This document shows positions 1-11,818 of a stretch of DNA of 64,000 nt, in pieces. Positions within the stretch are counted from its first letter, which is position 1, and every line of letters starts with the position of its first letter. Source of the stretch: RAM1 sp041905405. GTDB taxonomy: Bacteria; Pseudomonadota; Gammaproteobacteria; Burkholderiales; Burkholderiaceae_C. Where the stretch lies: the NCBI GenBank assembly GCA_041905405.1, contig JAYRLC010000008.1, positions 57,010-121,009 on the forward strand, given 5' to 3'. The position numbers were made by a program, and so were the translations under genes. The notes beneath the pieces were generated by a model, which did not search any database, was not told the DNA's origin, and saw only the letters and a program-made list of their open reading frames with translations.

Positions 1-71
1 GGCGTGGCCTGCGCGGGCGCATCAATGCCCAACGCGCTGTCCGCAGGCGTGAGGGGTGTGGAATGGGCCAT
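1..71 (-). CDS. 5' end of a divergent gene, possibly the GntR-type regulator next to mdh
   Basis: An open frame starts at an ATG (71-69) and runs off the left edge; it begins MAHSTPLTPADSALG. Only 23 codons are visible, so no domain can be seen. In many Comamonadaceae a GntR-family regulator reading toward the sdh-gltA genes starts divergently from mdh, and position and polarity here fit that. The identification is inference from context only. A convincing divergent promoter (121-148) supports a real gene start. Confidence 0.45.
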   Translation of the reverse strand, partial: MAHSTPLTPADSALGIDAPAQAT

Positions 72-120
72 CGCTGTGGGCTGGAAAAACGGCTTCGGAA
101 TGCGGCTTGAAAGTCAGCGA

Positions 121-148
121 ATCATATCTTATATAAGACATAAGACAA
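121..148 (-). promoter_or_regulatory. Divergent promoter with a palindrome filling the spacer
   Basis: On the minus strand TTGTCT (148-143) and TATGAT (126-121) are separated by 16 bp. The 12-bp perfect palindrome TCTTATATAAGA (127-138) lies in the spacer and abuts the -10 hexamer. This placement is typical of a repressor operator controlling the divergent gene. Confidence 0.5.
127..138. promoter_or_regulatory. 12-bp palindromic operator candidate, copy 1
   Basis: TCTTATATAAGA is a perfect palindrome. An identical copy lies at 22167-22178, also directly followed by a -10-like hexamer. The AT-rich sequence stands out in this GC-rich window. The binding protein is unknown; the divergent regulator is the obvious candidate. 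Confidence 0.55.
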
Positions 149-149
149 A

Positions 150-179
150 TTGACGCCTCAGGGTTTTCGCGGGTAAACT
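150..179 (+). promoter_or_regulatory. Sigma-70-type promoter for mdh
   Basis: TTGACG (150-155) and TAAACT (174-179) are separated by 18 bp and lie about 86 bp before the mdh start. The shared palindrome sits just upstream of the -35. Confidence 0.5.
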
Positions 180-265
180 CGCCGCCTGTCACGGATGCCA
201 GCCGGCCAGTCGCCAGCGGGGCATCCCAAGGCCAGTTTCACCACACTACCTCCCGGAGATTTCCC

Positions 266-1252
266 ATGAGCAAAAAGCCCGTCCGCGTTGCCGTCACTGG
301 CGCCGCAGGCCAGATCGGTTACGCCCTGCTGTTTCGCATCGCCTCGGGCGAAATGCTCGGCAAGGACCAGCCGGTGATCCTGCAACTGCTGGAGATCCCC
401 GACGAGAAGGCACAAAAGGCGCTCAAAGGCGTGATGATGGAACTGGAAGACTGCGCCTTCCCGCTGCTGGCCGGCATGGAAGCCCACAGCGACCCGATGA
501 CCGCCTTCAAGGACACCGACTACGCCCTGCTGGTCGGCGCCCGTCCCCGCGGCCCCGGCATGGAGCGTGCCGACCTGCTGGCCGCCAATGCCCAGATCTT
601 CACGGCCCAGGGCAAGGCACTGAACGCAGTGGCCAGCCGCAACGTCAAGGTTCTGGTGGTCGGCAACCCCGCCAACACCAACGCCTACATCGCCATGAAG
701 AGCGCGCCCAGCCTGCCGCGCGAGAACTTCACTGCCATGCTGCGCCTGGACCACAACCGCGCCGCCAGCCAGATCGCCGCCAAGACCGGCGGCAAGGTCG
801 GCGAAATTGAAAAGCTGACGGTGTGGGGCAACCATTCGCCCACCATGTACGCCGACTACCGCTTTGCCTCCATCGGCGGCAAGAGCGTGAAGGACGCCAT
901 CAACGACCAGGTCTGGAACGCCGATACCTTCCTGCCCACCGTGGGCAAGCGCGGCGCTGCGATCATCGAGGCACGTGGCCTGTCGTCGGCTGCGTCGGCC
1001 GCCAACGCCGCCATCGACCACATGCGTGACTGGGCCCTGGGCTCCAACGGCAAGTGGGTCACCATGGGCGTGCCGTCCAACGGCGACTATGGCATCCCCA
1101 AGGACGTGATGTTCGGCTTCCCGGTCACCACCAAGGACGGCAAGTACGAAATCGTTCAGGGCCTGGAAATCGACGCGTTCAGCCAGGAGCGCATCAACAA
1201 GACGCTGAAGGAACTGCAGGACGAGCAGGCCGGCGTCGCCCACCTGCTGTGA
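266..1252 (+). CDS. mdh: Malate dehydrogenase
   Basis: The 328-residue protein is a cytoplasmic NAD-dependent malate dehydrogenase that interconverts malate and oxaloacetate in the TCA cycle. The N-terminal nucleotide-binding loop reads TGAAGQIG. The substrate-binding and catalytic segments RLDHNRA and GNHSPTM are present, supplying the catalytic Asp/His pair. Length is normal for the long bacterial mdh type used by betaproteobacteria. A GGAG ribosome-binding site precedes the ATG. It is followed by a hairpin repeat and then a citrate-lyase-like gene in the same direction. Confidence 0.97.
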   Translation: MSKKPVRVAVTGAAGQIGYALLFRIASGEMLGKDQPVILQLLEIPDEKAQKALKGVMMELEDCAFPLLAGMEAHSDPMTAFKDTDYALLVGARPRGPGMERADLLAANAQIFTAQGKALNAVASRNVKVLVVGNPANTNAYIAMKSAPSLPRENFTAMLRLDHNRAASQIAAKTGGKVGEIEKLTVWGNHSPTMYADYRFASIGGKSVKDAINDQVWNADTFLPTVGKRGAAIIEARGLSSAASAANAAIDHMRDWALGSNGKWVTMGVPSNGDYGIPKDVMFGFPVTTKDGKYEIVQGLEIDAFSQERINKTLKELQDEQAGVAHLL

Positions 1253-1260
1253 AATGACCC

Positions 1261-1337
1261 GCCCCCGAAGCGCCTTCGGCGCCTCCCCCTCAAGGGGGCG
1301 CCCCCAGCGGCCCGGCAAAGCCGGTTCCGCGGCGGCG
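1261..1337. repeat. Intergenic triple-hairpin (REP-like) element
   Basis: Three successive inverted repeats fill the mdh-citE gap: GCGCC-TTC-GGCGC, CCCCCT-CA-AGGGGG and CCGGC-AAA-GCCGG. There is no clear T-tract, so a simple terminator is less likely than a dispersed extragenic palindrome. From memory such GC-rich triplets are common between genes in Comamonadaceae; a genome search would settle this. They could attenuate read-through or protect the mdh mRNA 3' end. Confidence 0.5.
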
Positions 1338-1372
1338 CGCGATGGCGCGGTGGGCATTCGAGGTTTGGTTTG

Positions 1373-2353
1373 ATGCATCCGCGCGACGTACTCCTGGGCG
1401 CCCAGGCACAGACCGGCGTTCTGCCGGTTTGCGACCACTACAGCGGCGTCGAGGCGCGCATGCGCAAGAGCCTGCAATTGCAGGCCGAGATGACACAGGA
1501 GTTCGGCGCCTGCGTGTTCGACGTGACGCTGGATTGCGAGGATGGCGCACCCGTGGGCGGCGAGGCCGACCATGCGGCGCTGGTCGTGGCGCTGGCCAAC
1601 GGCGCGGCGCCCGGTGCGCGCGTGGGCGTGCGGGTGCATGCGGTGGACCACCCGGCCTTTGAACAGGACATTGCGACCATTGCGCGGCAGGCCGGGCACC
1701 GGCTGACCCACATCATGGTGCCCAAGGTCGAGTCGGCGGACGACGTGGCGCTGGCTGCCGCGGCGCTGGACACGGCGGGCGCCAACGGGTTGCCGCTGCA
1801 GGTGCTGGTCGAATCGCCGGCCGCCGTGCACCGGGTCTTTGACATTGCCGCGCATCCGCGCGTGCAGTCCGTGAGCTTCGGTCTCATGGACTTCGTGTCG
1901 GCCCACGGCGGCGCGATCGGCGCCGATGCCATGGGCTCGGCGGGGCAATTCAGCCACCCGCTGGTGGTGCGGGCCAAGCTGGAAATTGCCGCGGCCTGCC
2001 ATGCCCACGGCAAGGTGCCGTCGCATTGCGTGGTGACAGAATTCACCGACACGCAGGCCATGCGCGCTGCGGCGCGGCGTGCCGCCAGCGAGCTCGGCTA
2101 CACCCGCATGTGGAGCATTCACCCCGCGCAGATCCGGCCCATCCTGGAAGCCTTTGCGCCGGGCGAAGACGAGATTGAAAAGGCCACAAAAATAACAGCA
2201 GCTGCCGAACAGGCCGGATGGGCACCCATCAGCCTGGACGGACAGCTGCATGACAGGGCAAGTTACCGTTACTTCTGGCAGGTGCTGGAGAGGGCATACC
2301 GCACCGGAAGAGCATTGCCCGCGCAAGCGCGGGGCTGGTTTGCAGCCCCTTGA
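1373..2353 (+). CDS. HpcH/HpaI aldolase / citrate lyase beta-subunit-like protein
   Basis: The 326-residue protein belongs to the CitE-like branch of the HpcH/HpaI superfamily, Mg-dependent C-C lyases acting on acyl-CoA or keto acids. Recognisable segments are FDVTLDCEDG near residue 50 (acidic metal ligands), the HIMVPKVES segment, and VLVESPAAVHRVFDIA. No CoA-ligase partner or citF/citD is nearby, so this is not a classical citrate lyase; malyl-CoA or citramalyl-CoA-type activity is plausible. ATG 1373 is chosen over the adjacent in-frame TTG at 1370. It probably belongs to the TCA-related cluster with mdh and acnB. Confidence 0.85.
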   Translation: MHPRDVLLGAQAQTGVLPVCDHYSGVEARMRKSLQLQAEMTQEFGACVFDVTLDCEDGAPVGGEADHAALVVALANGAAPGARVGVRVHAVDHPAFEQDIATIARQAGHRLTHIMVPKVESADDVALAAAALDTAGANGLPLQVLVESPAAVHRVFDIAAHPRVQSVSFGLMDFVSAHGGAIGADAMGSAGQFSHPLVVRAKLEIAAACHAHGKVPSHCVVTEFTDTQAMRAAARRAASELGYTRMWSIHPAQIRPILEAFAPGEDEIEKATKITAAAEQAGWAPISLDGQLHDRASYRYFWQVLERAYRTGRALPAQARGWFAAP

Positions 2354-2377
2354 CCATCACATCCTGGAGACATTCCC

Positions 2378-2956
2378 ATGAAAGCCCTCGGTTCTGCCCT
2401 CGTCCTCGCCCTGCTGGCCGCCGCGCCGGTGGCGGTTGTGGCGCAATCTGCCGTACAGGCCAAGCCTGCTGCCGCCAAGCCAGCGGCCAAACCGGCGCCC
2501 AAACTGGCGCCTTCCGCCCAGAAAGCTGTCGAGGAAGTCACCCCTATCGATGACGATCCGGACATCAAGCTGTCGCCGGCGGATCTGGAGATTGCCAAGC
2601 AGGTTCATGTGGGCGAAATTCCCTGCGAGCTGGGCGCGACCGTGCATGTACGGCCTGCGCGCCGCGACGGCATCTTCCTGCTGACCACCAAGGGCCACCG
2701 CTTTCTCATGCATCCCGTGGAAAGCCGTACCGGCGCCATCCGTCTGGAAGACCCCAAGCGTGGCGCGCTGTGGCTGCAGCTGGGCAACAAATCCATGTTG
2801 ATGAGCCAGAAGCTCGGGCAGCGTCTGGCCGACGAGTGCATGAACCCTGCCCAGCTCGCCGTGAACGAAGCACTCAAGAAAAACCCGGCACCGAGCTTGC
2901 TTGAGCCGCTGCCCGGACCCCAGACCACGTCGCCGGCGAAGACCGGCCCCAATTGA
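2378..2956 (+). CDS. Exported protein of unknown function
   Basis: The 192-residue protein has a clear signal peptide (MKALGSALVLALLAAAPVAVVAQ), then an Ala/Pro/Lys-rich linker to about residue 45 and a compact C-terminal region with a single Cys (GEIPCELG) and short beta-rich segments (FLLTTKGHRF). I recognise no family. It sits 24 bp after the citE-like gene and 34 bp before acnB, so co-transcription is likely. A periplasmic or envelope role is inferred from the signal peptide only. Confidence 0.8.
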   Translation: MKALGSALVLALLAAAPVAVVAQSAVQAKPAAAKPAAKPAPKLAPSAQKAVEEVTPIDDDPDIKLSPADLEIAKQVHVGEIPCELGATVHVRPARRDGIFLLTTKGHRFLMHPVESRTGAIRLEDPKRGALWLQLGNKSMLMSQKLGQRLADECMNPAQLAVNEALKKNPAPSLLEPLPGPQTTSPAKTGPN

Positions 2957-2990
2957 CCCCCCGAAGTTTTTGATTTGAACGGAGAACCCC

Positions 2991-5594
2991 ATGCTGAAAG
3001 CCTATCGTGAACACGCCGCCGAACGCGCCGCGCTCGGCATCCCCCCGCTGCCGCTGTCGGCCCAGCAGGTGGCGGACCTGATCGAGCTCATCAAGAACCC
3101 GCCGGCGGGCGAAGAGGCTTTCCTCATGGAACTGCTGACCTACCGCGTGCCGCCGGGCGTGGACGACGCGGCCAAGGTCAAGGCCAGCTTCCTGGCCGCC
3201 GTGGCGCACGGCGATCTGAAGGTCGGCCTGGTCTCCAAGGCCAAGGCGACCGAGCTGCTGGGCACCATGGTGGGCGGCTACAACGTTCACCCGCTGATCG
3301 AGCTGCTGGACGACGCCGAAGTGGCGGCTATCGCGGCAGAAGCGCTCAAGAAGACGCTCCTGATGTTCGACTACTTCAACGACGTGGCCGACAAGGCGCG
3401 CGCGGGCAACGCCCACGCCAAGGCCGTGATGCAAAGCTGGGCCGATGCCGAGTGGTTCACCAGCCGCCCCGAAGTCGAAAAGAAAATCACCGTCACCGTC
3501 TTCAAGGTGCCCGGCGAGACCAACACCGACGACCTGTCGCCCGCGCCTGATGCGTGGAGCCGCCCGGACATTCCGCTGCACTACCTGGCCATGCTGAAGA
3601 ACACGCGCGAGGGCGCGGCCTTCAAGCCCGAGGAAGACGGCAAGCGCGGCCCCATGGCCTTCATCGACGAGCTCAAGAAGAAGGGCCACGTCGTGGCCTA
3701 TGTTGGCGATGTGGTGGGCACGGGTTCCAGCCGCAAATCGGCCACCAACAGCGTGATCTGGGCCACGGGCCAGGACATTCCGTTCGTGCCGAACAAGCGC
3801 TTTGGCGGCGTCACGCTGGGCGGCAAGATCGCGCCGATCTTCTTCAACACGCAGGAAGACTCCGGCTCGCTGCCGATCGAGGTGGACGTGAGCAAGCTCG
3901 AAATGGGCGATGTGGTCGAGGTCTATCCCTACGACGGCAAGATCCTGAAGGACGGCAACGTGATGGCCGCCTTCAGCCTCAAGAGCGACGTGCTGCTGGA
4001 CGAAGTGCGCGCCGGCGGCCGCATCAACCTGATCATCGGCCGCAGCCTGACGGCCAAGGCGCGCGAATTCCTGGGCCTGGCCGCGAGCACCGCGTTCCGC
4101 CTGCCGCAGGCGCCCGCTGCCAGCACCAAGGGCTTCACGCTCGCCCAGAAGATGGTCGGCCGCGCCTGCGGCCTGCCGGTCGCCAATGGCGTGCAGCAGG
4201 GCATCCGCCCCGGCACATACTGCGAACCCAAGATGACCACCGTGGGCAGCCAGGACACGACCGGTCCCATGACGCGCGACGAACTGAAGGACCTGGCCTG
4301 CCTGGGCTTTTCCGCCGACATGGTCATGCAGTCGTTCTGCCACACGGCCGCGTACCCCAAGCCCGTGGACGTCAAGACGCACCGCGAACTGCCGGCCTTC
4401 ATCAGCAACCGTGGCGGCGTGGCCCTGCGCCCGGGCGACGGCGTGATCCACAGCTGGCTGAACCGCCTGCTGCTGCCCGACACCGTGGGCACGGGCGGCG
4501 ACAGCCACACGCGCTTCCCCATCGGCATCAGCTTCCCGGCCGGCTCGGGCCTGGTGGCCTTTGGCGCGGCCACCGGCGTGATGCCGCTGGACATGCCTGA
4601 AAGCGTGCTCGTGCGCTTCAAGGGCCAGATGCAGCCCGGCGTCACGCTGCGCGATCTGGTGCATGCCATTCCGCTGTACGCGATCCGCCAGGGCCTGCTG
4701 ACGGTGGCCAAGCAGGGCAAGATCAATGTGTTCTCCGGCCGCGTGCTCGAGATCGAAGGCCTGCCTGACCTGAAGGTCGAACAGGCGTTCGAGCTGTCCG
4801 ACGCGTCGGCCGAGCGTTCGGCCGCCGGCTGCACGATCAAGCTCAACCCCGAGCCGATCAAGGAATACCTCACCAGCAACATCGTGCTGATGAAGAACAT
4901 GATCGCCGACGGCTACGCCGACAAGCGCAGCCTGGAGCGCCGCATCAAGGCCGTGGAAGCCTGGCTTGCCAAGCCCGACCTGCTGGAAGCCGACAAGGAC
5001 GCCGAGTACGCCGCCGTGATCGAGATCGACCTGGCCGACATCACCGAGCCCATCGTCTGCTGCCCCAACGACCCGGACGACGCCAAGCTGCTGTCCGACG
5101 TGGCTGGCGCCAAGATCGACGAAGCCTTCATCGGCTCGTGCATGACCAACATCGGTCACTTCCGCGCCGCGGCCAAGCTGCTGGGCGGCCAGCGCGACAT
5201 TCCGGTCAAGCTGTGGGTCGCGCCGCCGACCAAGATGGACCAGAACGAGCTGATCAAGGAAGGCCACTACTCGGCGTTCGGCACGGCCGGCGCGCGCACC
5301 GAAATGCCCGGCTGCTCGCTGTGCATGGGCAACCAGGCCCAGGTGCGCGAAGGCGCGACGGTGATCTCCACCTCGACCCGCAACTTCCCCAACCGCCTGG
5401 GCAAGAACACCAACGTGTACCTGGGCTCGGCCGAGCTGGCCGCCATTGCCTCGCGCCTGGGCCGCCTGCCGACCAAGGAAGAGTACCTGAAGGAAATGGG
5501 CATCATCGACGCCGACAAGGGCAGCGTCTACCGCTACATGAACTTCGACCAGATCCAGGAATACAGGGAAGTGGCCGACGGCGTGACGGTTTGA
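2991..5594 (+). CDS. acnB: Bifunctional aconitate hydratase 2 / 2-methylisocitrate dehydratase
   Basis: The 867-residue protein has AcnB length and order: N-terminal HEAT-like helical domain, swivel domain, then the three aconitase domains. Iron-sulfur ligands are visible in FIGSCMTNIGHF and in PGCSLCMGN. GTGSSRKSA in the swivel domain and GGDSHTRFP are typical AcnB substrate-site segments. It converts citrate to isocitrate and can serve the methylcitrate cycle. A GGAG site precedes the ATG and a strong terminator follows. Confidence 0.97.
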   Translation: MLKAYREHAAERAALGIPPLPLSAQQVADLIELIKNPPAGEEAFLMELLTYRVPPGVDDAAKVKASFLAAVAHGDLKVGLVSKAKATELLGTMVGGYNVHPLIELLDDAEVAAIAAEALKKTLLMFDYFNDVADKARAGNAHAKAVMQSWADAEWFTSRPEVEKKITVTVFKVPGETNTDDLSPAPDAWSRPDIPLHYLAMLKNTREGAAFKPEEDGKRGPMAFIDELKKKGHVVAYVGDVVGTGSSRKSATNSVIWATGQDIPFVPNKRFGGVTLGGKIAPIFFNTQEDSGSLPIEVDVSKLEMGDVVEVYPYDGKILKDGNVMAAFSLKSDVLLDEVRAGGRINLIIGRSLTAKAREFLGLAASTAFRLPQAPAASTKGFTLAQKMVGRACGLPVANGVQQGIRPGTYCEPKMTTVGSQDTTGPMTRDELKDLACLGFSADMVMQSFCHTAAYPKPVDVKTHRELPAFISNRGGVALRPGDGVIHSWLNRLLLPDTVGTGGDSHTRFPIGISFPAGSGLVAFGAATGVMPLDMPESVLVRFKGQMQPGVTLRDLVHAIPLYAIRQGLLTVAKQGKINVFSGRVLEIEGLPDLKVEQAFELSDASAERSAAGCTIKLNPEPIKEYLTSNIVLMKNMIADGYADKRSLERRIKAVEAWLAKPDLLEADKDAEYAAVIEIDLADITEPIVCCPNDPDDAKLLSDVAGAKIDEAFIGSCMTNIGHFRAAAKLLGGQRDIPVKLWVAPPTKMDQNELIKEGHYSAFGTAGARTEMPGCSLCMGNQAQVREGATVISTSTRNFPNRLGKNTNVYLGSAELAAIASRLGRLPTKEEYLKEMGIIDADKGSVYRYMNFDQIQEYREVADGVTV

Positions 5595-5615
5595 TTGCCT
5601 TCACAATCCGCGATG

Positions 5616-5641
5616 AAAGGCGGCCTTCGGGCCGCCTTTTT
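5616..5641 (+). terminator. Rho-independent terminator after acnB
   Basis: AAAGGCGGCC (5616-5625), a TTCG loop and GGCCGCCTTT (5630-5639) form a 10-bp perfect stem ending in a T run. The symmetric A/T flanks would also let it act on the convergent regulator gene that stops at 5641. Confidence 0.9.
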
Positions 5642-6450
5642 CATTCCGGCCGGGCCATGTGCTGCAGCGCCTCGCGCGTGAAATCGTCCGCCGGAAAGAA
5701 CGTCTCCAGCGCCAGCTCCTGCAGCGTCACATCCACCGGCGTGCCGAAGATCGTGATGGTGCTGATGAAGCTGAGCACGCCGTGCGGGGTGGCCAGCTTG
5801 AAGGGCATGACCACGCCGGGATGCTCGCCCTCCAGGTGCACGCCGCCGGCCGGCACAGGCAGGGCGCGCAGTTCGTCCAGCAGGGCGGCCAGCACCGGGT
5901 CCGCGGTGGCGGCGATCTGCTGGCGCAGCCGCTCGAACAGGTGGGCGCGCCACTGCCCCAGGTTGACGATGTGCGGCGCCAGGCCTTCCGGGTGCAGGCT
6001 CAGGCGCAGCACGTTGACGGGGGGCTGGACCAGCGCGGGGCTGGCCATTGCCATCAGACGGGGCACGAGCGCGTTGTAGCTCACCAGGTTCCAGTGCCGG
6101 TCCACGGCCAGCGCCGGAAAGGGCTCGTGGCTTTTCAGGATCAGCTCCACCGCCTGCCGGGCAGCGGCCAGCGCCGGGTCGTCCAGCGCGCGCTCCCGGT
6201 ACATGGGGGCGTAGCCCGCGGCCACCAGCAGGCTGTTGCGCTCGCGCAGCGGCACGCCCAGCCGCTCGGTCAGGCGCAATACCATCTCGCGGCTGGGCAC
6301 GGAGCGGCCGGTTTCCATGAAGCTCAAATGGCGGGTGGAGATGTCGGCTTCGTCGGCCAGGTCCAGCTGGCTCAGGCGCCGGTGCTGGCGCCAGTGGCGC
6401 AACTGTTCTCCAAAGGGACGGGGAGCGAGCGCGTTGTTCATGCGTTGCAT
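5641..6450 (-). CDS. XRE-family regulator with MmyB-like ligand-binding domain
   Basis: The 269-residue protein has an N-terminal HTH (FGEQLRHWRQHRRLSQLDLA, then a helix with HLSFMETGRSVPS) and a C-terminal region typical of MmyB-like regulators (AVDRHWNLVSYNA; EHPGVVMPFKLATPHG). Such proteins are transcriptional regulators thought to bind small hydrophobic ligands. An alternative ATG lies three codons in (6441). It is convergent with acnB and divergent from acnA, with about 120 bp between the two starts, so acnA or its own gene are natural targets. Confidence 0.88.
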   Translation of the reverse strand: MQRMNNALAPRPFGEQLRHWRQHRRLSQLDLADEADISTRHLSFMETGRSVPSREMVLRLTERLGVPLRERNSLLVAAGYAPMYRERALDDPALAAARQAVELILKSHEPFPALAVDRHWNLVSYNALVPRLMAMASPALVQPPVNVLRLSLHPEGLAPHIVNLGQWRAHLFERLRQQIAATADPVLAALLDELRALPVPAGGVHLEGEHPGVVMPFKLATPHGVLSFISTITIFGTPVDVTLQELALETFFPADDFTREALQHMARPE

Positions 6451-6573
6451 GTTAGGCCGTGGCGCGACGCAAGGCCATTACCCTTCACGTCATGTTTGTT
6501 TGACATCGGTCGCCCACGGGCGCCGCCATGCGCTGCACAATGGCAGCAAACAATCGCCTCAGGAGAGCCGGCC

Positions 6574-9441
<2,868 letters not shown>

Positions 9442-9445
9442 GCGC

Positions 9446-10639
9446 GTGGCGGCGCCGCAGATTCTGGTGGCGGGCGGCGGCATCGGCGCGCTGGCGTGCG
9501 CCGTGGCGGCGTCGCGTGCGGGCTGTGAGCTGCGGGTGTTTGAACGGGCGGCCGAGTTTACCGAGGTGGGTGCGGGCATCCAGTTGGGGCCCAATGCCAC
9601 GCGCGTGCTACAGGGCTGGGGGCTGGGGCCTGCATTGGCGGCGGTAGCCGCTTTTCCGAGCCGGCTGGCCGTGCACGGTGCCCACGACGGCGAATTGCTG
9701 GCGGCGCTGCCATTGGCCGACGGGGATGCGATGCGGCGGCGCTATGGGGCTCCGTATGCCACCGTGCATCGGGCGGACTTGCACGGTCTGCTGCTGGACG
9801 CCGCGCGCGCCCACCCGGGCGTGCGGCTGTGCGCGGGAACGGCCGTGTTGCGGGTGGAACAAGGCGTCGACAGTGCGCGTCTGAGGACCGCATGTGACCG
9901 CGATGTCGAAGGCGATGCGTTGATTGGCGCCGACGGCGTCTGGAGTACGGTACGACAACAGGCCTGGCGCGACGGCGCACCGAGGTTTGCCGGCCAGCTT
10001 GCCTGGCGCGGCCTGGTGGCGCAGACCGCGCTGCCGGCAGCGCAGCGCAGCGACCAGGTGCGCGTATGGCTGGGCCCGCGCCTGCACGTGGTGGCGTATC
10101 CGGTACGGCGCGGCGAATGGCTCAACGTGGTGGCGATAGCCGATGGCGGCTTGCCATCAGGTGACCCCCAAGACTGGGATCATGCGGCGGCGGCCAGGGA
10201 TTTGCAGACCGCGCTGCGGGACGCGCATCCGACCCTGCGTGCGGTTGTTGATGCCGTGCCGTCATGGCGTTTGTGGGCGCTGCACGGTCGTGCTCCCGTG
10301 GCAGGGCCGGCCGAAATGGCAAGCGGGCGCATCGCGCTGCTGGGAGACGCGGCTCACCCGATGGTCCCGTACCTGGCGCAAGGGGCCGCCATGGCCATTG
10401 AGGATGCGCACATGCTGGGTGGCCTGCTGGCGCAGCGCGACGCGGATCTGCTGGACCTGCCGACGGCTCTCACGCGCTATGCGCTGAATCGGTGGCAACG
10501 CTGCGCGCGGGTGCAACGGCGAGCCACGCGCAACGGCCGCGTGTTTCATGCCGATGGGGTCTTGCGCGTTGGGCGGGATGCCGCGCTGCGTTTGCTGGGC
10601 GCGCGCCTGCTGGACCAGCCCTGGCTCTATGGCGCCTGA
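9446..10639 (+). CDS. FAD-dependent aromatic monooxygenase
   Basis: The 397-residue protein is a class A flavoprotein monooxygenase related to salicylate and 3-hydroxybenzoate hydroxylases. The FAD-binding GGGIGAL is at residues 10-16, the DG motif reads IGADGVWSTVR and the GD motif reads LLGDAAHPMVPYLAQG. It starts at GTG only 4 bp after the acnA stop, so it is probably translated from the acnA transcript. The substrate cannot be read from sequence. Coupling to aconitase is unusual. Confidence 0.88.
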   Translation: MAAPQILVAGGGIGALACAVAASRAGCELRVFERAAEFTEVGAGIQLGPNATRVLQGWGLGPALAAVAAFPSRLAVHGAHDGELLAALPLADGDAMRRRYGAPYATVHRADLHGLLLDAARAHPGVRLCAGTAVLRVEQGVDSARLRTACDRDVEGDALIGADGVWSTVRQQAWRDGAPRFAGQLAWRGLVAQTALPAAQRSDQVRVWLGPRLHVVAYPVRRGEWLNVVAIADGGLPSGDPQDWDHAAAARDLQTALRDAHPTLRAVVDAVPSWRLWALHGRAPVAGPAEMASGRIALLGDAAHPMVPYLAQGAAMAIEDAHMLGGLLAQRDADLLDLPTALTRYALNRWQRCARVQRRATRNGRVFHADGVLRVGRDAALRLLGARLLDQPWLYGA

Positions 10640-10733
10640 GCGCCGCACGGTTCAGGTCAGGGCAACGACGCCGACCGGGGCGAAGGTGCCGCAGGAAAGT
10701 GAATGCCGCCGATGCGGCGCGCCGCTCGCGATT

Positions 10734-11777
10734 TCAAGTTGCCAAAGTCGCGTGCGGCGCAAAAAGCCCGACCAATCGTTGCACGGCCGGAGTCAAATTC
10801 ACCGGCACGAGCCGTACCTGCGGATGTGCAAGTGCAAACACGCGGAAGACCTCGTCAACGAAAGCCTGCCCGACCATCTCGACCCCTTCGAAATCAAGAA
10901 CGACGGTTCTGAATTGGGTAGCCCGTTCGACCACCCATTTGCCCTGAGACCGCGAGATGAGCTGGCTGCTCAACTGGGCCAATTTGACGGGCACCTCCGT
11001 CGTGTGGAAGGCGTCGGCGCCCACCTCGTCCGCGGTGAAGTAGCGTTCATAGACTGATTGGGCCGTTCGGACGGAATCCAGCGCGATATCCATGAGCACG
11101 ACGGTGCCCCCAGTGTGCGATTGCGGTTCAATCCATCGGAAGCTCAGGTCCGCGCCAGCTGGCGTGCGAGGCACGAACGACAGTCCGCCTGAATGAATCA
11201 GGAAGCCGTCCAGCATCCGCGAACTGACGAAGATACCCATGCCGGAGTGGCCGGCGACGGCAGTCGTGTATTTGCCTTTGGCGATTTCCAGCAGCGCCAG
11301 CCGTTCGTCGAACAGGTTCAACGCTGCGGAGACCTTGTGGAAGATCCCGACGCCGTCGTCCATGACAGCCATCTGCAGCCGCCCGCCGTGCACGTGCAGA
11401 CCCATGTCCAGGGTATTTGCTCCCGAATGGTCCAGCACGTTATTCACCATTTCGGTGAACCCGATGTTGGCGATATTGACGATGTTCGCGGGCAGGCCCG
11501 TCATCAAGGGGCTGACATGAGACTCCCAAAGGCCTGATTCACCCAGTCTTGCGGCTGCATCCAGAGGCAGCGAAAGTTTCCAGAAACGATGAGTGCCGGG
11601 CGAGTAGGTCTGGCGGGTTCCGCTGCCATGGCGGGTCAGATAGCCTGCATCCGCCAAGCGCTTGATGCGGCGGGATACCGCTACACGCGACAGGCCGGTG
11701 TGCTGTGCCGCGGTTCCCGCCAGACGGGTCGTGGTGCCTGCCAGCGCCAGGATGGTGCTGTCGTGATGGTCGAGCAA
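10734..11777 (-). CDS. HTH - HATPase - STAS-like (DUF4325-type) regulatory protein
   Basis: The 347-residue protein has three parts. Residues 1-65 look like a winged HTH (LSRVAVSRRIKRLADAGYL). Residues 100-215 form a GHKL ATPase module with an N box (TEMVNNVLDHS), G1 box (DDGVGI) and G2-like HSGMGIF. Residues 255-340 look like a STAS-like/DUF4325 domain (VVLDFEGVEMVGQAFVDEVF). There is no phospho-acceptor His region. It may sense a state, bind ATP and regulate DNA directly, or act like an anti-sigma-type switch. It starts with TTG 43 bp after kynA with no strong ribosome-binding site. In-frame sequence continues upstream without an ATG. Confidence 0.78.
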   Translation of the reverse strand: MLDHHDSTILALAGTTTRLAGTAAQHTGLSRVAVSRRIKRLADAGYLTRHGSGTRQTYSPGTHRFWKLSLPLDAAARLGESGLWESHVSPLMTGLPANIVNIANIGFTEMVNNVLDHSGANTLDMGLHVHGGRLQMAVMDDGVGIFHKVSAALNLFDERLALLEIAKGKYTTAVAGHSGMGIFVSSRMLDGFLIHSGGLSFVPRTPAGADLSFRWIEPQSHTGGTVVLMDIALDSVRTAQSVYERYFTADEVGADAFHTTEVPVKLAQLSSQLISRSQGKWVVERATQFRTVVLDFEGVEMVGQAFVDEVFRVFALAHPQVRLVPVNLTPAVQRLVGLFAPHATLAT

Positions 11778-11818
11778 TTGTATCGCCGCTATGTCGTCGG
11801 AATGTCTCGATTGTATCG
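11777..11818. promoter_or_regulatory. 9-bp direct repeat at the start of the HTH-ATPase-STAS gene
   Basis: ATTGTATCG occurs at 11777-11785 and 11810-11818, spaced 33 bp (about three helical turns). Each contains TACAAT on the minus strand, so the upstream copy could also serve as a -10. This is a candidate autoregulatory site. Confidence 0.35.

Noticed and set aside
158..2326. Very long minus-strand frame opposite mdh and the citE-like gene
   Set aside because: It is antisense to two well-supported genes, has no family similarity and is explained by high GC content.
2874..5267. 800-codon minus-strand frame opposite acnB
   Set aside because: Antisense shadow of acnB with His/Gly/Arg-rich composition typical of GC-rich reverse frames.
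5659..6573. N-terminal extension of acnA to a 1,260-codon protein
   Set aside because: It is antisense to the XRE regulator; the family start and ribosome-binding site are at 6574.
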